Assembly (NCBI RefSeq): GCF_900142735.1
Contig: NZ_FRBY01000006.1
Location: forward strand, 310,001 to 374,000
Direction of reading: 5' to 3'
DNA from: Flavobacterium saccharophilum
Lineage (GTDB): Bacteria; Bacteroidota; Bacteroidia; Flavobacteriales; Flavobacteriaceae
Length of the DNA: 64,000 nt
The position numbers and the translations under genes are program-made. Below, in pieces: positions 24,213-32,059 of the stretch. The notes under the pieces are model-generated. The model did no database searches and was not told the DNA's origin. It was given only the letters and a program-made list of their open reading frames with translations. How positions within the stretch are numbered: the stretch's first letter is position 1; every line of letters begins with the position of its first letter.

Positions 24213-26087
24213 ATGAAGAAGAAGATTGAAATATTAGCTCCAGCAAAAGATTTAATTGGTGGAATGGCTGCCATAAATAGTGGAGCCGATGCCGTTTATA
24301 TTGGTGCGCCACAATTTGGTGCCCGCTCGAATGCCAACAACTCTATTGAAGATGTTGCCGCTTTAGTGCAATACGCGCATTTATTTAACGCTCAGGTTTT
24401 TGTCGTTATGAATACCATTTTATACGATAACGAACTGGAAACGTGTCGCTCAATGATTTGGGAATTGTACGATATTGGTGTCGATGCTTTGATTATTCAG
24501 GATATGGCGATTATGGAAATGGACTTGCCTCCTATCGTACTTCACGCCAGCACACAAGCCAATAACCGTGACGCTGATAAAATTAAATTCTTAAAAGATG
24601 CCGGGATCAAACGTGTGGTTTTAGCCCGCGAATTAAACCTGCATCAAATTAAAACAATATACGACGAAGCTGATGTTGAGTTAGAGTTTTTCGTAACCGG
24701 AGCTTTATGTGTTTCCTTCAGCGGAAACTGTTATATGAGTGTGGCCAACGGAGAACGCAGCGCCAACCGTGGTTCTTGTGCTCAAAACTGTCGTTTACCT
24801 TATAACTTAATCGACGGAAACGGAGAAACTTTAATCAAAAACAGTCACTTACTTTCTATTAAAGATTTAGATATTTCAGAACAGATTCCGAATTTGATCG
24901 AAGCTGGAATTGTTTCCTTTAAAATCGAAGGACGATTAAAAGACGTGGTTTATGTAAAAAACAACGTATCGTATTTACGTCAAAAATTAGACAGCTATTT
25001 AGAAGGCGAAGGAAGCGACAAATACATGAAAGCTTCATCAGGAACTTGTACTTATACTTTTGATTCCTCTTTGAGCAGAACTTTCAACCGTGGTTATACC
25101 GATTATTTTGTAAACGAAAGGCACAGCTCTATTGGTTCTTGGGAAAGTCCAAAATCAAAAGGTCAATATATTGGTAAATTAATCAGAACTGTTGGAAACG
25201 CTTACGAAATCGAAAACGGTGAATTCCTAAACAACGGTGACGGACTTTGTTTCATCAACGAAAACAACGAAGCGGACGGAATTTACGTAAACAAAGCAGA
25301 AAACGGCAAAATATATCCGAACGTTCTAAAAGAAATAAAAGACGGTACTTTCATCTACAGAAATAATGACGCTGCTTTCATTAAAATTGTAGAAAGAGAA
25401 GATAGTGCCGTTCGAAAATTAAGCACTACTTTATTGCTTACAGAAAATGAAACTGGTTTCGAATTAATCGCTACCGATGAAGACGGAAATGTAAGCATCG
25501 TTAATTTAGAACACGCAAAAGAGCAGACTAAAACCGGAGAATCAATCGAAGAAAACATCAAAACACAATTAGCAAAAACAGGCTTCACACCTTATACAGC
25601 TAATGAAATAAATATAATGTTCTCTCAAAACTGGTTCCTTCCTATTTCAAAAATCAACGAAATGAGAAGAACGGTTTACGATCAATTGACCGAAATACGT
25701 TTGAAAAATTACAAACGCGAAGAACACCAAATAGTAAAAACGTCACATCCGTATCCTGAAACCAAATTAGATTTCATGTACAATGTTTCGAACAAAACGG
25801 CTCGTAAATTCTACGAACGTCATGGTGTGACCGAAATAGAAAAAGCATTCGAATTACAATGGGATCCAGGAAAATCTCGTGTAATGACAACCAAATATTG
25901 CATCAAATACGAATTAAAAAAATGTCCTATACACCAAAAAGACATTGTTGGTGTCAAGGTAAAAGAGCCTTTGGTCTTAAAACAAGGCGAATTAGAATAT
26001 AAACTAAAATTCAACTGTAAGCCTTGTGAAATGGAAATTTGGGAAAAAGATGCCGAATTTGAAATTGAGGAAGATCATTTTCACTAG
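24213..26087 (+). CDS. rlhA: U32-family protein, probable 23S rRNA C2501 hydroxylase RlhA
   Basis: This 624-residue protein has an N-terminal U32 (collagenase-like) domain and a C-terminal DUF3656-type region. The start reads like E. coli RlhA (YdcP): AGADAVYIG-like GADAVYIGAPQFGARSNANNS, then the cysteine cluster ALCVSFSGNCYMSV, RGSCAQNCRLPY and, at the end, MTTKYCIKYELKKCPI and FNCKPCEME. In E. coli RlhA makes 5-hydroxycytidine at 23S rRNA position 2501 and needs iron-sulfur cluster assembly, consistent with these cysteines. The two-domain length separates it from shorter TrhP and UbiU/UbiV relatives. It is followed by a hairpin terminator. Confidence 0.85.
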   Translation: MKKKIEILAPAKDLIGGMAAINSGADAVYIGAPQFGARSNANNSIEDVAALVQYAHLFNAQVFVVMNTILYDNELETCRSMIWELYDIGVDALIIQDMAIMEMDLPPIVLHASTQANNRDADKIKFLKDAGIKRVVLARELNLHQIKTIYDEADVELEFFVTGALCVSFSGNCYMSVANGERSANRGSCAQNCRLPYNLIDGNGETLIKNSHLLSIKDLDISEQIPNLIEAGIVSFKIEGRLKDVVYVKNNVSYLRQKLDSYLEGEGSDKYMKASSGTCTYTFDSSLSRTFNRGYTDYFVNERHSSIGSWESPKSKGQYIGKLIRTVGNAYEIENGEFLNNGDGLCFINENNEADGIYVNKAENGKIYPNVLKEIKDGTFIYRNNDAAFIKIVEREDSAVRKLSTTLLLTENETGFELIATDEDGNVSIVNLEHAKEQTKTGESIEENIKTQLAKTGFTPYTANEINIMFSQNWFLPISKINEMRRTVYDQLTEIRLKNYKREEHQIVKTSHPYPETKLDFMYNVSNKTARKFYERHGVTEIEKAFELQWDPGKSRVMTTKYCIKYELKKCPIHQKDIVGVKVKEPLVLKQGELEYKLKFNCKPCEMEIWEKDAEFEIEEDHFH

Positions 26088-26122
26088 ATAGTTTAACCGC
26101 AAGGTTCGCAAAGGGATTACGC

Positions 26123-26165
26123 AAGGTTCGCAAAGGTTTTATAATCTTTGCGAACCTTTTTTTCT
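26123..26165 (+). terminator. Terminator after rlhA
   Basis: A perfect 13-bp stem (AAGGTTCGCAAAG at 26123-26135 and its complement at 26146-26158) is followed by a run of T. The left arm is itself a near-duplicate of the preceding bases (26101-26113), so two alternative stems are possible. Confidence 0.75.
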
Positions 26166-26180
26166 TCTATTTTCCCAATT

Positions 26181-26284
26181 TTTGTCATTTCGACGAAGGA
26201 GAAATCCCCGCAAGTAACTCCGTTCCAATAAGCCAATCTTTGTCGAGCTCCTCGCGGGGATTTCTCCTTCGTCGAAATGACAAA
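26181..26284. repeat. Large perfect inverted repeat (TTTGTCATTTCGACGAAGG type)
   Basis: Two perfect 31-nt arms (26181-26211 and 26254-26284, beginning TTTGTCATTTCGACGAAGG) flank a 42-nt loop. It lies in the 374-bp gap between rlhA and purT. A second copy with the loop in the opposite orientation lies at 33925-34017. The remaining gap (26300-26461) is AT-rich with short fragments such as CTTAGCGTACTTTGCGGTTAA and no gene. Confidence 0.85.
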
Positions 26285-26461
26285 CTGTATGGTTACTGAA
26301 TATTAAAATCTGCCGAATCTGCAAAATCTGCGAGAAATTCTTTGAGAACTTTTTTAATTTAAAAATAAAAACTTAGCGCCCTTCGCGTAAACTCTTAGCG
26401 TACTTTGCGGTTAAAAACATTTTTCCCTACTTTTACTATTCCAAAATTTCAAACTTCCTCT

Positions 26462-27622
26462 ATGAAAATACTACTCCTCGGTTCAGGTGAATTAGGCAAA
26501 GAATTTGTCATTGCCGCACAACGAATCGGACAAACTATAATTGCTGTTGATAGTTACGAAAATGCTCCGGCAATGCAGGTTGCTCACGGATTTGAGGTAA
26601 TAAACATGCTTGATGGCGAAGCACTGGACCGAATCGTAGCCAAACACAAACCTGACTTTATAGTTCCCGAAATAGAAGCCATTCGTACAGAACGATTTTA
26701 CGATTACGAAAAACAAGGAATAACCGTTGTTCCTTCAGCGAAAGCGGCCAACTTTACTATGAATCGTAAAGCCATTCGTGATTTAGCAGCAAAAGAATTA
26801 GGATTAAAAACGGCCAAATATCAATATGCCACATCAGCAGAAGAACTGCAAAAAGCCGTTCAGGAAGTTGGAATTCCGTGTGTGGTAAAACCATTAATGT
26901 CTTCTTCCGGAAAAGGACAATCGACTATAAAAACTCAAAGCGATATCGAAAAAGCATGGCAATATGCTGTTGCGGGTTCGCGTGGAGATGTTATCGAAGT
27001 TATTGTAGAGGCTTTTGTTGATTTTAATTCAGAGATTACACTTTTGACTATTACGCAGAATAATAATCCAACCTTATTTTGTGCGCCAATCGGACACAGA
27101 CAAGAACGCGGCGATTATCAGGAAAGCTGGCAGCCGGCTTTAGTTTCAGAAAAAGATTTGTACGAAGCGCAGGATATGGCCGAAAAAATCACAGAAGCTC
27201 TTGGTGGCGCAGGGCTTTTTGGTGTTGAATTTTTCTTAACCAACGAAGGCGTTTATTTCTCTGAACTTTCTCCCCGCCCACACGATACCGGAATGGTAAC
27301 TTTGGCCGGAACACAAAATTTCAACGAATTCGAATTGCATTTGCGTGCTATTTTAAGTCTTCCAATTTTCGAAATTACTTTGGAAAAAGCCGGAGCAAGC
27401 GCTGTAATTTTAGCTTCAGAAGACTCAGCGAATCCAACTTTTACCGGAATTGAAAAAGTAGCCGCATTGCCAAAAACTGATTTCAGGATTTTTGGAAAAC
27501 CAACTTCAAGGCCATATCGCCGAATGGGAGTTGTTTTAAGTCATGATTCATTAGCAACACCAATCGAAGAAATAGTAGAACGTGCCAAAAACACTTCTAA
27601 ATTAATAACTGTAAATTCTTAA
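26462..27622 (+). CDS. purT: Formate-dependent phosphoribosylglycinamide formyltransferase
   Basis: This 386-residue ATP-grasp enzyme uses formate and ATP to formylate GAR in the third step of purine synthesis, independent of 10-formyl-tetrahydrofolate. Visible parts are the N-terminal nucleotide-fold start KILLLGSGELGKEF, the ATP-grasp elements VVKPLMSSSGKGQS and FGVEFFLTNEGVYFSELSPRPHDTGMVT, and a C-terminal GKPTSRPYRRMGV segment. The frame is open 57 nt further upstream, but the ATG at 26462 gives the canonical N-terminus. The DUF6370 gene starts 2 nt after its stop. Confidence 0.96.
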   Translation: MKILLLGSGELGKEFVIAAQRIGQTIIAVDSYENAPAMQVAHGFEVINMLDGEALDRIVAKHKPDFIVPEIEAIRTERFYDYEKQGITVVPSAKAANFTMNRKAIRDLAAKELGLKTAKYQYATSAEELQKAVQEVGIPCVVKPLMSSSGKGQSTIKTQSDIEKAWQYAVAGSRGDVIEVIVEAFVDFNSEITLLTITQNNNPTLFCAPIGHRQERGDYQESWQPALVSEKDLYEAQDMAEKITEALGGAGLFGVEFFLTNEGVYFSELSPRPHDTGMVTLAGTQNFNEFELHLRAILSLPIFEITLEKAGASAVILASEDSANPTFTGIEKVAALPKTDFRIFGKPTSRPYRRMGVVLSHDSLATPIEEIVERAKNTSKLITVNS

Positions 27623-27624
27623 AA

Positions 27625-27942
27625 ATGAAAAAAGCACTCTTTATACTATTCCTATTTATTGCAATCGCAGCTCAGGCACAGGATAAAAAAGCAACTGAAA
27701 AACCCCAAATTGTTGAAACAGCTTGTGGCGAATGTCAATTTGGAATGAAAGGAAATGGCTGTGATTTAGCAGTTCGCATTGATGGAAAAGCCTATTTTGT
27801 TGACGGAACCACAATTGACGAACATGGAGACGCCCATGCAAAAGATGGTTTTTGCAATGCGATTCGTAAAGCATCCGTTACCGGGAAAGTAGAAAATAAT
27901 CGTTTTAAAGCGACTTCATTCACTCTAGTAAAAGAAAAATAA
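27625..27942 (+). CDS. Small exported cysteine-containing protein (DUF6370)
   Basis: This 105-residue protein has a clear signal peptide (KKALFILFLFIAIAAQAQ). The mature part has four cysteines, in CGECQFGMKGNGC and in DGFCNAI, arranged like a small disulfide-bonded or metal-binding domain. It belongs to DUF6370, which is known mainly from Bacteroidota and has no assigned function. It is the middle gene of a tight operon: 2 nt after purT, and its stop overlaps the start of the Crp-type regulator by one base (TAATG). A link to metal or redox sensing is only inference. Confidence 0.8.
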   Translation: MKKALFILFLFIAIAAQAQDKKATEKPQIVETACGECQFGMKGNGCDLAVRIDGKAYFVDGTTIDEHGDAHAKDGFCNAIRKASVTGKVENNRFKATSFTLVKEK

Positions 27943-28517
27943 TGGAGTTAATTCTTGAAAATATTGCCAAACACGTTTCGCTGACACCTGAAGAACAGGC
28001 TCATTTTTTATCTAAATTAGAGACCAACACTTACAAAACCAAAACCATTTTATTAAATGCCGGCGAAGTATGCAAACATTCTTATTTTGTAAACTCCGGA
28101 ATTTTAAGAAGCTTCAATATCAACGATAATATTGTCGAGCATGTTTTATCCTTTGCTTGTCAGGGCTGGTGGATGAGTGATATGTACAGTTTCTTTTCGC
28201 AAAAACCGGGACAACTTTTTATCGAAGTTTTAGAAGATGCCGAAGTAGTTTCGCTTTCAAAAGAAAATCAGGAACAATTGTATCACGATATTCCAAAATT
28301 AGAGCGTTTCTTCAGAATTTTAATTGAAAATTCCTTAGTTGCCAATCAGCAGAGATTAATGGATAATTTGAGTTTAACGGCCGAAGAACGTTTTGAGAAA
28401 TTCACGACCAAATACGGAACACTAGTTCATAAAGTTCCTCAAAAACAAATCGCTTCTTTCATTGGTGTTACACCAGAATTTTTCAGCAAAATGAAAGCCA
28501 GGCTTTTAAAGAAATAA
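27942..28517 (+). CDS. Crp/Fnr-family transcriptional regulator
   Basis: This 191-residue regulator has an N-terminal cyclic-nucleotide-binding-type beta-roll (about residues 20-125, with LLNAGEVCKHSYFVNSGILRSF) and a short C-terminal helix-turn-helix around QIASFIGVTPEFFSKMKARL. It lacks the Fnr cysteine set, so an iron-sulfur sensor is unlikely. Many Bacteroidota proteins of this type have no identified effector. It overlaps the DUF6370 gene by one base and is therefore translationally coupled to it, suggesting it may respond to conditions tied to that protein or to purT. Confidence 0.88.
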   Translation: MELILENIAKHVSLTPEEQAHFLSKLETNTYKTKTILLNAGEVCKHSYFVNSGILRSFNINDNIVEHVLSFACQGWWMSDMYSFFSQKPGQLFIEVLEDAEVVSLSKENQEQLYHDIPKLERFFRILIENSLVANQQRLMDNLSLTAEERFEKFTTKYGTLVHKVPQKQIASFIGVTPEFFSKMKARLLKK

Positions 28518-28523
28518 AAATAA

Positions 28524-28725
28524 TTTTACCATTAAGATATTAAGAAAATTAAGTATAGCCCTCTAAATATCTACATGAGAATTTTTGCAATCAATTAATT
28601 ACGAACTTTTTTCAAAAAGTGAAACTATTTATAAAATCATTAAACTTTTAAGTTTAATTAAGAGCAAAGCTTAATTTTCTCACTTAAGACAAAGACTTAA
28701 TTCTCTTAATATCTTAATGGTAAAA
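28524..28725. repeat. 202-bp element with 30-nt terminal inverted repeats
   Basis: Arms at 28524-28553 (TTTTACCATTAAGATATTAAG...) and 28696-28725 match with one mismatch in 30. The interior of 142 bp contains smaller palindromic tracts around TAAACTTTTAAGTTTAATT and AGCTTAATT. It fills the gap between the Crp gene and aceA. No ORF is present. Confidence 0.7.
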
Positions 28726-28730
28726 ACATA

Positions 28731-28757
28731 AAAAACCAGTTCAATGAACTGGTTTTT
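28731..28757 (-). terminator. Terminator of the aceB-aceA operon
   Basis: AAAAACCAGTTCA and TGAACTGGTTTTT pair around a single-base loop just past the aceA stop, with T-rich sequence on the minus strand. Confidence 0.82.
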
Positions 28758-28765
28758 ATTTTGAA

Positions 28766-30046
28766 TTAAAATTGCTCAACCTCCGTAGAATGTTTCATCG
28801 CTGTAGTTGAAGACCTTCCTATTGTTACTGTATTTTGAACGGCATCAAAATAAGAAGTCCCTACAAAAGCCTGGTGTTTTACCGCTCTGAATCCGTTTTT
28901 CTGTAGTGCAAATTCTCTTTCCTGCAATTCAGAATAACCTGCCATACCGCGTTCTTTGTACGCTTTAGACAACTCAAACATACTCGTATTCAAAGCATGG
29001 AAACCTGCTAAAGTGATGAACTGGAATTTATATCCCATTGCAGCCAAATCTTCTCTAAACGTTTCCATTTCAGCAACTGATAATTTAGCTGCCCAATTGA
29101 AAGAAGGAGAACAATTATATGCCAGCATTTTATCCGGAAATTCTTTTCGCATGGCATCGGCGAATTTTTTAGCATAAACCAAATCCGGATTACTAGTTTC
29201 CATCCAAATTAAATCCGCATAAGGTGCGTAACTCAAACCTCTTGCAATTCCCTGATCGATACCGCTGTTTACATAGAAAAAACCTTCGTTCGTTTTTTCG
29301 CCTGTAATAAATTTATGATCTCTTGGGTCAGCATCGCTGGTTAATAAATTAGCCGCATCCGCATCTGTTCTTGCAACGATTAAAGTCGAAACTCCCATAA
29401 CATCTGCAGCCAAACGAGCCGCAATTAGTTTATTAATTGCTTCTTGAGTTGGTACCAAAACTTTTCCGCCTAAATGCCCGCATTTTTTAGCAGAACTCAA
29501 TTGATCTTCAAAGTGTACTCCAGAAGCTCCGGCTTCAATCATAGATTTCATTAGTTCAAAAGCATTTAGGTTTCCCCCAAAACCAGCTTCGGCATCAGCC
29601 ACAATCGGAACTAAATAATCTTTTTTATCTTCCACTTCATTTACTACCTGAATCTGATCAGCTCTCAATAAAGCACTATTAATCTTTTTTACCACCATTG
29701 GCACACTATTTACCGGATAAAGCGATTGGTCTGGATACATTTCTCCTGCCAAATTTGCATCGGCCGCAACTTGCCAGCCACTTAAATAAATCGCTTCTAA
29801 ACCAGCATCGACTTCCTGAATCGCCTGATTTCCTGTCAATGCGCCCAAACCAGCAACATAATCCTGACTTTTTAACTTTTTCCATAATTTTTGCGCTCCC
29901 ATTTTTGCAATAGAGTGCTCAATTTGATAAGAACCCTGAAGCGTCACTACTTCTGTAGCCGTGTAAGGACGTTCAACGCCTTTCCATCTTGGGTTCGTGA
30001 TCCAATCGTTAATCAATTCCTGAATTCTGTCTTCTGTTGTTTTCAT
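28766..30046 (-). CDS. aceA: Isocitrate lyase
   Basis: This 426-residue enzyme splits isocitrate into glyoxylate and succinate, the entry to the glyoxylate shunt used to grow on acetate and fatty acids. The catalytic loop KKCGH is visible with C189, together with the metal-binding DAEAGFGG and FEDQLSSAK. Length and the WETSNP-like segment WMETSNPDLVYAKKFAD are typical. It is the second gene after aceB. The 200-bp gap between them holds a dispersed palindromic element, yet both genes read the same way and share the regulator upstream. Confidence 0.97.
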   Translation of the reverse strand: MKTTEDRIQELINDWITNPRWKGVERPYTATEVVTLQGSYQIEHSIAKMGAQKLWKKLKSQDYVAGLGALTGNQAIQEVDAGLEAIYLSGWQVAADANLAGEMYPDQSLYPVNSVPMVVKKINSALLRADQIQVVNEVEDKKDYLVPIVADAEAGFGGNLNAFELMKSMIEAGASGVHFEDQLSSAKKCGHLGGKVLVPTQEAINKLIAARLAADVMGVSTLIVARTDADAANLLTSDADPRDHKFITGEKTNEGFFYVNSGIDQGIARGLSYAPYADLIWMETSNPDLVYAKKFADAMRKEFPDKMLAYNCSPSFNWAAKLSVAEMETFREDLAAMGYKFQFITLAGFHALNTSMFELSKAYKERGMAGYSELQEREFALQKNGFRAVKHQAFVGTSYFDAVQNTVTIGRSSTTAMKHSTEVEQF

Positions 30047-30100
30047 AAATAATATAGTTAAGTTGGTTAGTAAAGCGTTTTCTTTTGTTTGAGTTTAAAT

Positions 30101-30240
30101 TTTAAACACATAGAAACATAGCTTTTCTTTGTGGTTAAAGGCGTTTCACTTGTTTAAAAACGCATAGCTATGTGTGAAAATCTAGATTTTTTAAAACATC
30201 CTTTTTTTAATTTTAAACCTATGTTTTCTATGTGTTTAAA
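30101..30240 (+). repeat. Dispersed palindromic element, copy C (inside aceBA)
   Basis: This 140-bp element runs from TTTAAACACATAGAAACATA to TTTCTATGTGTTTAAA. Like copy B it carries GGCGTTTCACTTG and a central palindrome (ACGCATAGCTATGTGT, one mismatch). It lies between aceA and aceB and ends 9 nt before the aceB stop codon. Confidence 0.85.
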
Positions 30241-30249
30241 AAACTCAGT

Positions 30250-31851
30250 TTATAGATATTTATAACAAGGAATCGTCAAAAAGTCTACGAAATCAGTGTT
30301 TACCACTAATCTTTCCAACACTTTTTCGGCTAAAGGAAATTGACGTTTTTCGTAATTTTCTTCTCCTAATTCCACTTTGATCTTTTGATATTCGTCTAAA
30401 GCCAGTTCATGATAATAGGCCAAATCTAATTTTCGGTCATTATCCAAAGTCACTTTATTCTGAAGCCATTGCCACAATTGTGATCTCGAAATTTCAGCCG
30501 TTGCTGCATCTTCCATCAAATTATGCAAGGCCGCGGCACCTTGACCGTTCAGCCATGAGGCCAAATACAAAACTCCTACATTGATATTTTTTCGAACACC
30601 ATTTTGTGTTATGATTCCGATTGGTGGTTCAAGCAAATCTTCTTCCGTTATTTTGCGATGTTCTCTTTTAATATGAATTTGATTTGGAGTTGGCATTCCG
30701 GCATCAAAAACAGCTTTTGCCAACGAAACCAAATCCGGATGCGCTACCCAGGTTCCGTCGTGACCGTTACGAACTTCACGTTCTTTATCGGTTTTTACTT
30801 TTGCGAAAGCCAGAGCATTTGCTTCTTCATTATTTTTGATTGGAATTTGCGCCGCCATTCCGCCAATTGCGTGAATTCCTCTTTTATGACATCTCTGAAT
30901 TACCAAATTCGAATAGGCATTCATAAAAGGCGAAGTCATGTTTACCTGATCACGATCCGGAACAATGAACTTTGGATTCTTGCCGAATTTCTTGATGTAA
31001 GAAAAAATATAATCCCAACGCCCGCAATTCAGACCAACGATATGCTCTTTCAATTCGTAGATAATTTCATCCAACTGAAAACTTGCCGTTATCGTTTCAA
31101 TTAAAACCGTCACTTTTATAGTTCCTCTTTTCAATTTTAGATAATTCTCCGTAAAATCAAGTACGGTATTCCACCAGCGCGCTTCCAGATAATGTTCCAA
31201 TTTTGGAATGTAGAAATACGGTCCTGAATTGTTTTCTAAAAGTTTATTATGATTATGAAACACGTACAATCCAAAATCTACCAAAGACCCTGAAACTTCT
31301 TTTCCATCAATTAAAAGATGTTTTTCAGGTAAATGCAACCCTCTTGGGCGAACAATCAGCGTTGCTATTTTTTCGTTTAACTGATACGATTTGTTTTTAA
31401 CCGAATCTGCATAAGAAATCGTTTTGTTTACAGCATCAATTAAGTTCATTTGTCCTTCCATCAAATTTTGCCAGGTCGGAGAAGTACTGTCTTCAAAATC
31501 GGCCATAAAAGTTTTGGCTCCCGAATTCAATGCGTTGATAATCATTTTACGATCAACTGGTCCGGTAATTTCCACTCTTCGATCCAATAAATCCTTCGGA
31601 GTTTCTCCAGCTACCCAATTGCTTTCTCTGACGGTTTTGGTTTCTGAAGGAAAAGAAGGCATAATACCCAAATTCAAAGCGACTTGTTTTTGGTCACGCT
31701 GTAACAACAACAATTTACGTTGCGCTTCGAATTTTCGATGCAATTCTGTTATAAAAACAATTGCTTCTTCTGTCCAAATAGTTGGATAAGAAAGGCTCTT
31801 TTCGGCTAAAAATTCCATTGCCGTCTCGGTAATCTCTAATTGGTTTTTCAT
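30250..31851 (-). CDS. aceB: Malate synthase A
   Basis: This 533-residue enzyme condenses glyoxylate with acetyl-CoA to give malate, completing the glyoxylate shunt. The family signature is visible in KVTVLIETITASFQLDEIIYEL with GLNCGRWDYIFS, and the C-terminal part has GQGAAALHNLMEDAATAEISR. The size fits the A-type monomer of about 530 residues rather than the larger G-type. It is the first gene of the aceB-aceA operon and is divergent from an XRE/ScfR-type regulator 208 bp away. The shared intergenic region carries a 14-bp perfect palindrome. Confidence 0.96.
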   Translation of the reverse strand: MKNQLEITETAMEFLAEKSLSYPTIWTEEAIVFITELHRKFEAQRKLLLLQRDQKQVALNLGIMPSFPSETKTVRESNWVAGETPKDLLDRRVEITGPVDRKMIINALNSGAKTFMADFEDSTSPTWQNLMEGQMNLIDAVNKTISYADSVKNKSYQLNEKIATLIVRPRGLHLPEKHLLIDGKEVSGSLVDFGLYVFHNHNKLLENNSGPYFYIPKLEHYLEARWWNTVLDFTENYLKLKRGTIKVTVLIETITASFQLDEIIYELKEHIVGLNCGRWDYIFSYIKKFGKNPKFIVPDRDQVNMTSPFMNAYSNLVIQRCHKRGIHAIGGMAAQIPIKNNEEANALAFAKVKTDKEREVRNGHDGTWVAHPDLVSLAKAVFDAGMPTPNQIHIKREHRKITEEDLLEPPIGIITQNGVRKNINVGVLYLASWLNGQGAAALHNLMEDAATAEISRSQLWQWLQNKVTLDNDRKLDLAYYHELALDEYQKIKVELGEENYEKRQFPLAEKVLERLVVNTDFVDFLTIPCYKYL

Positions 31852-31991
31852 AGCTGTGGTTTTTATTTTCTCTTAGAATAAATCTTTTCGTTACATCAAT
31901 TTATATCCATTTTCAGAATATTTAAATCATAACGTTTTGATATCTAATAATTTCTACACCACAATATTAGAAAAAAGTTTTTTACAAAACA

Positions 31992-32005
31992 AGCGAACGT
32001 TCGCT
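31992..32005. promoter_or_regulatory. Candidate operator between aceB and its regulator
   Basis: AGCGAACGTTCGCT is a perfect 14-bp palindrome in an otherwise AT-rich region, about 140 nt before aceB and 55 nt before the regulator. It is a plausible binding site for the dimeric regulator encoded at 32060; no binding data exist. Confidence 0.5.
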
Positions 32006-32047
32006 AAATATTAAAAATAATTTTTTGGCGATTATTTTTTAAATGGT

Positions 32048-32055
32048 TATATTTG
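32048..32055 (+). promoter_or_regulatory. -7 box directly before the regulator start codon
   Basis: TATATTTG fits TAnnTTTG, and the ATG at 32060 begins only 4 nt later, so transcription would start at or next to the start codon, implying a leaderless mRNA. Confidence 0.5.
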
Positions 32056-32059
32056 ATTC

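Noticed and set aside
26139..26324. A 61-codon minus-strand ORF between rlhA and purT
   Set aside because: It lies over the perfect inverted repeat with 31-nt arms.
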